Shown in pieces: positions 56,101 to 62,100 of a stretch of 64,000 nucleotides of DNA. Source of the stretch: Cyrtodaria siliqua (Eukaryota; Mollusca; Bivalvia; Adapedonta; Hiatellidae); NCBI GenBank assembly GCA_037043455.1, contig JAWPHD010005547.1, positions 62,001-126,000 on the forward strand. The letters run 5' to 3'. Each line of letters begins with the position of its first letter. The first letter of the stretch is position 1. The notes below the pieces were generated by a model. That model was not told the origin of the DNA. It saw only the letters and a program-made list of their open reading frames with translations, and made no database searches. Both the position numbers and the translations under genes were made by a program.

Positions 56101-59100
56101 TTTCCAGCAGATGCTAATACTTTCTTGCCTCCTGTTTTCACAGATTCACTAAATATGTTTGAAACTTTATCAAATATAGCAGCTCCCGTTAAACGTGAGT
56201 ATAGGTTCCTGTACTAGTGTAATACACTTTTTTTAAACGTGTCATATATATATAAATTATATAGATATTAATTTGTTTAAAACAAATCGAAATTAACTTC
56301 ATTAAGAGAGTGAGAAACGATTGTTTTGTTTACTTCACAATACCCAACTCTTATCGGTTCATCTTTAAAAGAATATGACATTGTAAGATCAGCTTACTGA
56401 TTTCATCAATAACATCCCCGTATGATCCGTCAACAATAGAATTACTTAATAAATCACTTTGAATATATAAAGTATCAATATAATTGTTATGTTTGGTGTT
56501 GCTGTTCCAGACTTAGTTTCTCTTATAACTGCATCTTTATCAAAGTTAATTAAGATGTGAAAGTTTGACTGCCTTAAATCAAGTACAAAGTTATTATAAA
56601 TAGTAACTAAACATTTGAAACTTGATAGATCAAACTCAGTTCTTATTGGAACAGGTGAGTCAGCAGCTAAATCCCAATTTACAGTTAATGTGTCTTTTTA
56701 TATAATTATTGATATCGGCATAACTGTAATTTCAATTTTGGAAAATAATATCTTTCCAATCTTTCCCATTAAAATATCTTATCGATTTATTATTAAAATA
56801 CTCGCTTATATTATACAATGAGTAAGTCATAGAATTAATATTATTAAGCCCAATACCATATTGTTTGTTCTTGTCCAATAGTATTTGCCTGTCAAATACA
56901 GTTGTAAGATTGCTCAGGGTATTAGAGCTACAGTCCACTCTCAGTAACTCAAACTCGCTTACTTCGAATTTCCGCTTAATTCGAATTTTTGTCACGGTCC
57001 AATTTTATTCCTTCCATGTTTATGCAATTTGAATTCTTTTAAATCAAATTTCAACAAGTCGAATTATTCGCTAGTTCAAACTATATTTCTGGTCCCAAAC
57101 AGGAATCTATACAGTAAGTTTCACTCGCTAATTCGAAGTCCAACTGAAGTGCCGAATGCAACTTTGATCAAACACAAGTCGCATTGAAAGAAATATAAAA
57201 AGATCGGACAGGGAAAGTAGCATTCAAGGAGGACAGTCAACCACAAAACGCAGAAACAAACATGCAAACAGACAAACAAGAAGGCAAAATGAATAATAAA
57301 TGCAAACGATATCACAAACACAAAAGGGTTGATATTAGGGCTACCGCATTGGAACGGTCAGTGGCAAAGTAGGCCACTGTGGGTTTAAACCGATTCTAGG
57401 GTGCACCAAACCTCACACTTACCTCACACTTACCCTACTGTCATCCCATTAAAACAGGACGGTGTAAATAAAGACATCCCCGCCATGATCTAATCTCTAA
57501 CCAACAAGGCAGCATCAATAGGCAATATAAGTAAAACACAAATATGCTCGTGTAAATATAATACAAAAAAACAATAGCCTAGAAAGCCACAATGAAGGTA
57601 CTCAATGACTTAGCAGAAGCCAGAGCAGTAAGAGAATAAACTATTAAGGTCACGACAAGAAAGATCATGGACAAACATCAAACGCCACCGTCCCAATGGG
57701 TTTTAGATAGGCGTCATCATAGGGTCCACAGCCTGTCCGGTGATCGTACAATTAAAGAGGAAAGCATAGTGGCGAACTGTAAAAGGGTCCACCACCAAAC
57801 ATGCAGTACGTTGCAAAATGATAGGGTCATAACCTCTTTTGATAAACTTTTTAACAAATTTAACAAAGATAGTATGAAAGTGATCATGTCCAAGAATCTT
57901 ACGAAGTTTATAAATCACATCACCATAGAAATTGATTGTGGAGCAAAAAAAGGTGATAATTGCTGAGATGATTTAATCTGTGACACAAATAATTAAGTCA
58001 TTGAGACATGTTTGTTAATTTATGTTTTTTTCTCTGATTTTCATTTCATTTTAAATATGTATTTTGCAATTGTTGTATATATGTTATGATGATGTACTTA
58101 ACGTACGAGACAATAAAAGTATATTCTGTTCTGTTCTGATGTTCATGGTAAATTAAGGCTTGTTATCGAGAAAGTTTGATCACCAATCCAAGTCTATGTA
58201 GCTTTTAAAGTAGAATATCGCTTAAGCCGGTGCTGGGAGGAGTGAGGGGCGTTGCACTTAACTTTACCTCTCATGAACAGACTCAATAAAAACCGAGTCT
58301 GCTACTTGTATTTCTTGTTTGTGTTTGTTGCTTCCAAGGGATCCCTTTTCTGTATTTATTATTATTACACTATTAATCTTTACAATTTTATTATCAAAAG
58401 CTATGCTTCTTTCATCCTGGACAGCTCTCATTTTCCTTGAAACTTCACTTATTGCAGTCTCTAGTTCATTATTGTCAACCATTTGTCGATGTTTTGAATT
58501 CGCTCGTTAATTCCTTCAACGGCAGTTGGTATTGTTTCATATATCGTTTTATAGAGTTCGCTATCTTCCGACCAACCCTCTTTCATTTCTAACTCTTTTA
58601 AAACATCTCTGATACATGTATTTCACAAATAATCCGTTAATTCGGACAACATCCGCTTTCGGAGTCCAATTTATTGCAGAGGTACATCAATTATTCAATC
58701 AACCATACTAAGTGATACAATAACTGTAACGATTTTAAATGATTTGTAACGCTTATTCATTGACTGTTGTTTACAAAATATTATTTCCAGTACAGTAAAC
58801 AGAAAATAAAGTTCGTATTTTTTAACTTTATCAATAATATCGACAGGGAAACTATTTATTAAAATTAATAAATTTATAAATACAGAGATAATACATATTT
58901 TTCTTTTTTAAATCAAATCAATGTTAACTAATAATAGGTAAGTAGTGAACCATTCTTTAGGATATAACGTTTTTGGCTTGTACAGGTATATATATACCTA
59001 CCGATCATATTATAATTTAAATCTACTTAATTTCGGATAGTTGAGCTTTCGGATACGCTTTCGAGTTTATTATCTACGAGTTCTTCAATTCGATAAACAG

Positions 59101-62100
59101 TGGATTTGCGAATATTGGCGAAAATAAAACCTCTGGAATAATACCAGATATGCAGTATTCAGGCAGCACGATACCAAAAGTTGTAATATTAAAACTACCA
59201 GCACTAACTTCCTCGCCAAGATCATTAAAAAAAAAACATTACATCATATGATTAGATAAAACTTCAAATTTTACCTGTAAAGTTATGCTTTACTAACTTC
59301 CTTGGCTTCTTATTCGCTAAAGCGCATAAGTTGCTTATGAATTTAAGTTTCGCTAACTTCCTCGGGCGATCCATATACAAACGCTTCATACTGTTTTTCA
59401 GTTGCTTTTTTATACTGTTCTTTATTCATCAGTTCATATCCTGTTCTCTAGAAAGCATATCAATTTCATTTGACTTGGATTGCAAAGAAGATATAATGAG
59501 AACAATTTCTAATATATCTTCTATGGGAATGTTAACATGTTTTTGCTATTTTTCCTAAATTTTCTGATAAAACCTTGTATTTGGACTGCTTTAAATGGTT
59601 AGGAAACAAGTTAAACGTTTCATAGTAAATTAATGTATACATACACAAAAATCTTAAAGGGACACTGTCCGTAACTTTTAGCTTATAAAACACACACTAA
59701 GTATGTTCGCAAACATTACACACCAAACATTACTGAATATTAAAACAGGATGGCTTGACGGAATTCAATCGCGGTACAAAAAAAAGAGAAACCATTTCGG
59801 GCGTTTTAACTCGTAGCCCAAACTAAAATTACACTCGCGGTAATAATAGTAGACGTAAAGTGGTCGACCTAGCTCCCGACTGAGCTAAGCGGGCTATACA
59901 TGTTAAGCACTAAATACTATGGTGAAACCCTAATGCGCTAATGGAAGTCACGTGATCGCAGAAAAATGTAAATACGGTGGGTCCCACTTTATTTACAAAT
60001 AATAATTTAAGATTTTTTTTTCAAACTCACTAATGTATTACTACAGACTTCTGTGCTCTGCTGTACAGTGTCTATGCTCATGTTTCAATGTATATATTTC
60101 ACTGAATAAAGGTCAGACAGTTATCTGGTTATGCTCAATATCTGCTTACTTACGGACAGTGTCCCTTTAAGTGATTTTATGAAAAGCACAACATTTTGAG
60201 CCATAACAAAAACTTTTCCCCTCTCTAGATTTTTCTCGACTTTTTTGTGTTTTTTTTGCAATATATGTATCTAATAGTATCAGAAAATCAGAAAAGCATT
60301 TCCGTTGCAATTATTTTGATGTGGGTTTACAGGCTAACTGGAATAATGACATCAACACCTTGCAACCATCAATAGTTCAATGTGAATTACCTTAACCTAC
60401 TTTGTCAATCGGATTCATTTTCACACGATAATTTAAATGCAGTTTTCACTCTTTAAAACACACACTACACACAGCCATATATATGACAGCAACATGTTCA
60501 ATTATAAATATGTCAATATGAATGACCTTCAACTATTTTCATAATCAGTCCATCTGGTTCATTTACTGACAACGCTAAAGCGGGGGATCCGTGTCACATT
60601 TTCTATTTTTCAACAGGTATCAGACGTATTTCCTCTGCCATGCATTGTGTATATATCTGTATATTAAAATATAGTGTTATGTTTTAGACCCAATAGCACT
60701 TGTTACACTCTTTCGGAGTAAATTTCCAGAAACGTGGAATTGGAATGACTACACAATTGGGTAACGTACTCTGCAAAGAGTATTTTATATATAAATAATA
60801 TATGTATTTATATTAATTATGGTTGCACACGTTTTATACAGAGCTTTAGTCCTTACATATTTGACTGAGACTAATAAAACCAGTACAATCAGAAAGGTTA
60901 GTTGTATAATTTAGTTTAAAATGTATGTGCAGTTGCACATAAACTTATCAATATATTCCACTTCTTACGGTGTACATTTACCTGTCCTTTATATGAACGT
61001 TTCATAATCCGTTGCCGTGTTTCCTTATTACATTTGCATTTGGGTTAATGCATTATTTTTATTGTAAGTAAAATTTTACTAAATGAAACGCATTTTATTA
61101 TTTTTTAAGTTCATCGGGACGACTGAACGTAGATATGAGAGTACCAGATTCAATTACCTCTTGGTTGACCTCTGTATTTGCATCAGATACAAACACAGGT
61201 TTTGCCATTACACCCACAAAATCAAAGGTAAAATATTCAGAAAAGCACGGGACCATATTAATTCCAAACATCGAAAAATCTATGTAAGCTACATTTTTGT
61301 TTATGAATAGTTATATACATATTAAAGGGGTTGATGCACTATTTTCAAACAAGGTTTATTTTAAAGGGCTGCTCTGAAAAACTTGAAAAAAGATGAAAGA
61401 ATTATCAAAATGCCATTAAAAGAAAAGGTAATAAATTATGATCTATTTAAAATGTGCAAAGAAACATAAATGGAGGCGGCCATCTTTGAACGATGACGTC
61501 CTCACGCATTTTTACCATATATGACATATTAACAAAATGTCTTTTAAAGCAAAGTAAATCACCGCAAATGAAAAATAAGCATACAATGTATACAGTTTAC
61601 ATCTTTTTATTTATTTTTAATCCTTTTGAAGTGATTTTCTTTGCTTTAAAACGCATTTTGTCAATATGCCATATATGGTAAAAAGGCGCGATGACGTCAT
61701 CGTTCAAAGATGGCCGCCTCCATTTATGTTCTTTGCACATTTTCAATAGGTCATATCTCTTTTATTTTTCATGACATTTTGATAATTCTTTCAGCATTTT
61801 TCAAGATGTTCAAAGCCCTTTTAAATAAATCGTGTTTGAAAATAGTGCATCAACACCTTTAAAACATGCTATAGTCAATGTATAATCGTTCTGATTTAAA
61901 TGCCGTGGAAACAAAAACAACTGCCTAGTTTCGGATATACATGTAGGTGAGGTCAGTCGTTTGTAAGCCGACTTATTTTTGTTTCTGCCACACAGTTATT
62001 AACACCTCAAAGGATCATTGGTAGTATGTATAGAAAGTTCAAAACATGCTTTTATTATTAGGATTTACCTACTCAATTTCGAGTAATGACGTTAAAAAAA

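Larger units (their letters stand above)
52600..57000 (-). mobile_element. Degenerate Maverick/Polinton-like element (partial)
   Basis: Six co-oriented minus-strand remnants (structural, small ORF, capsid, pX-like, protease, integrase) lie within 4.4 kb. No protein-primed DNA polymerase B or packaging ATPase was recognised, and no terminal inverted repeats were found, so ends are approximate. Every gene is broken: a fossil, not a functional element or virus. Confidence 0.75.
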
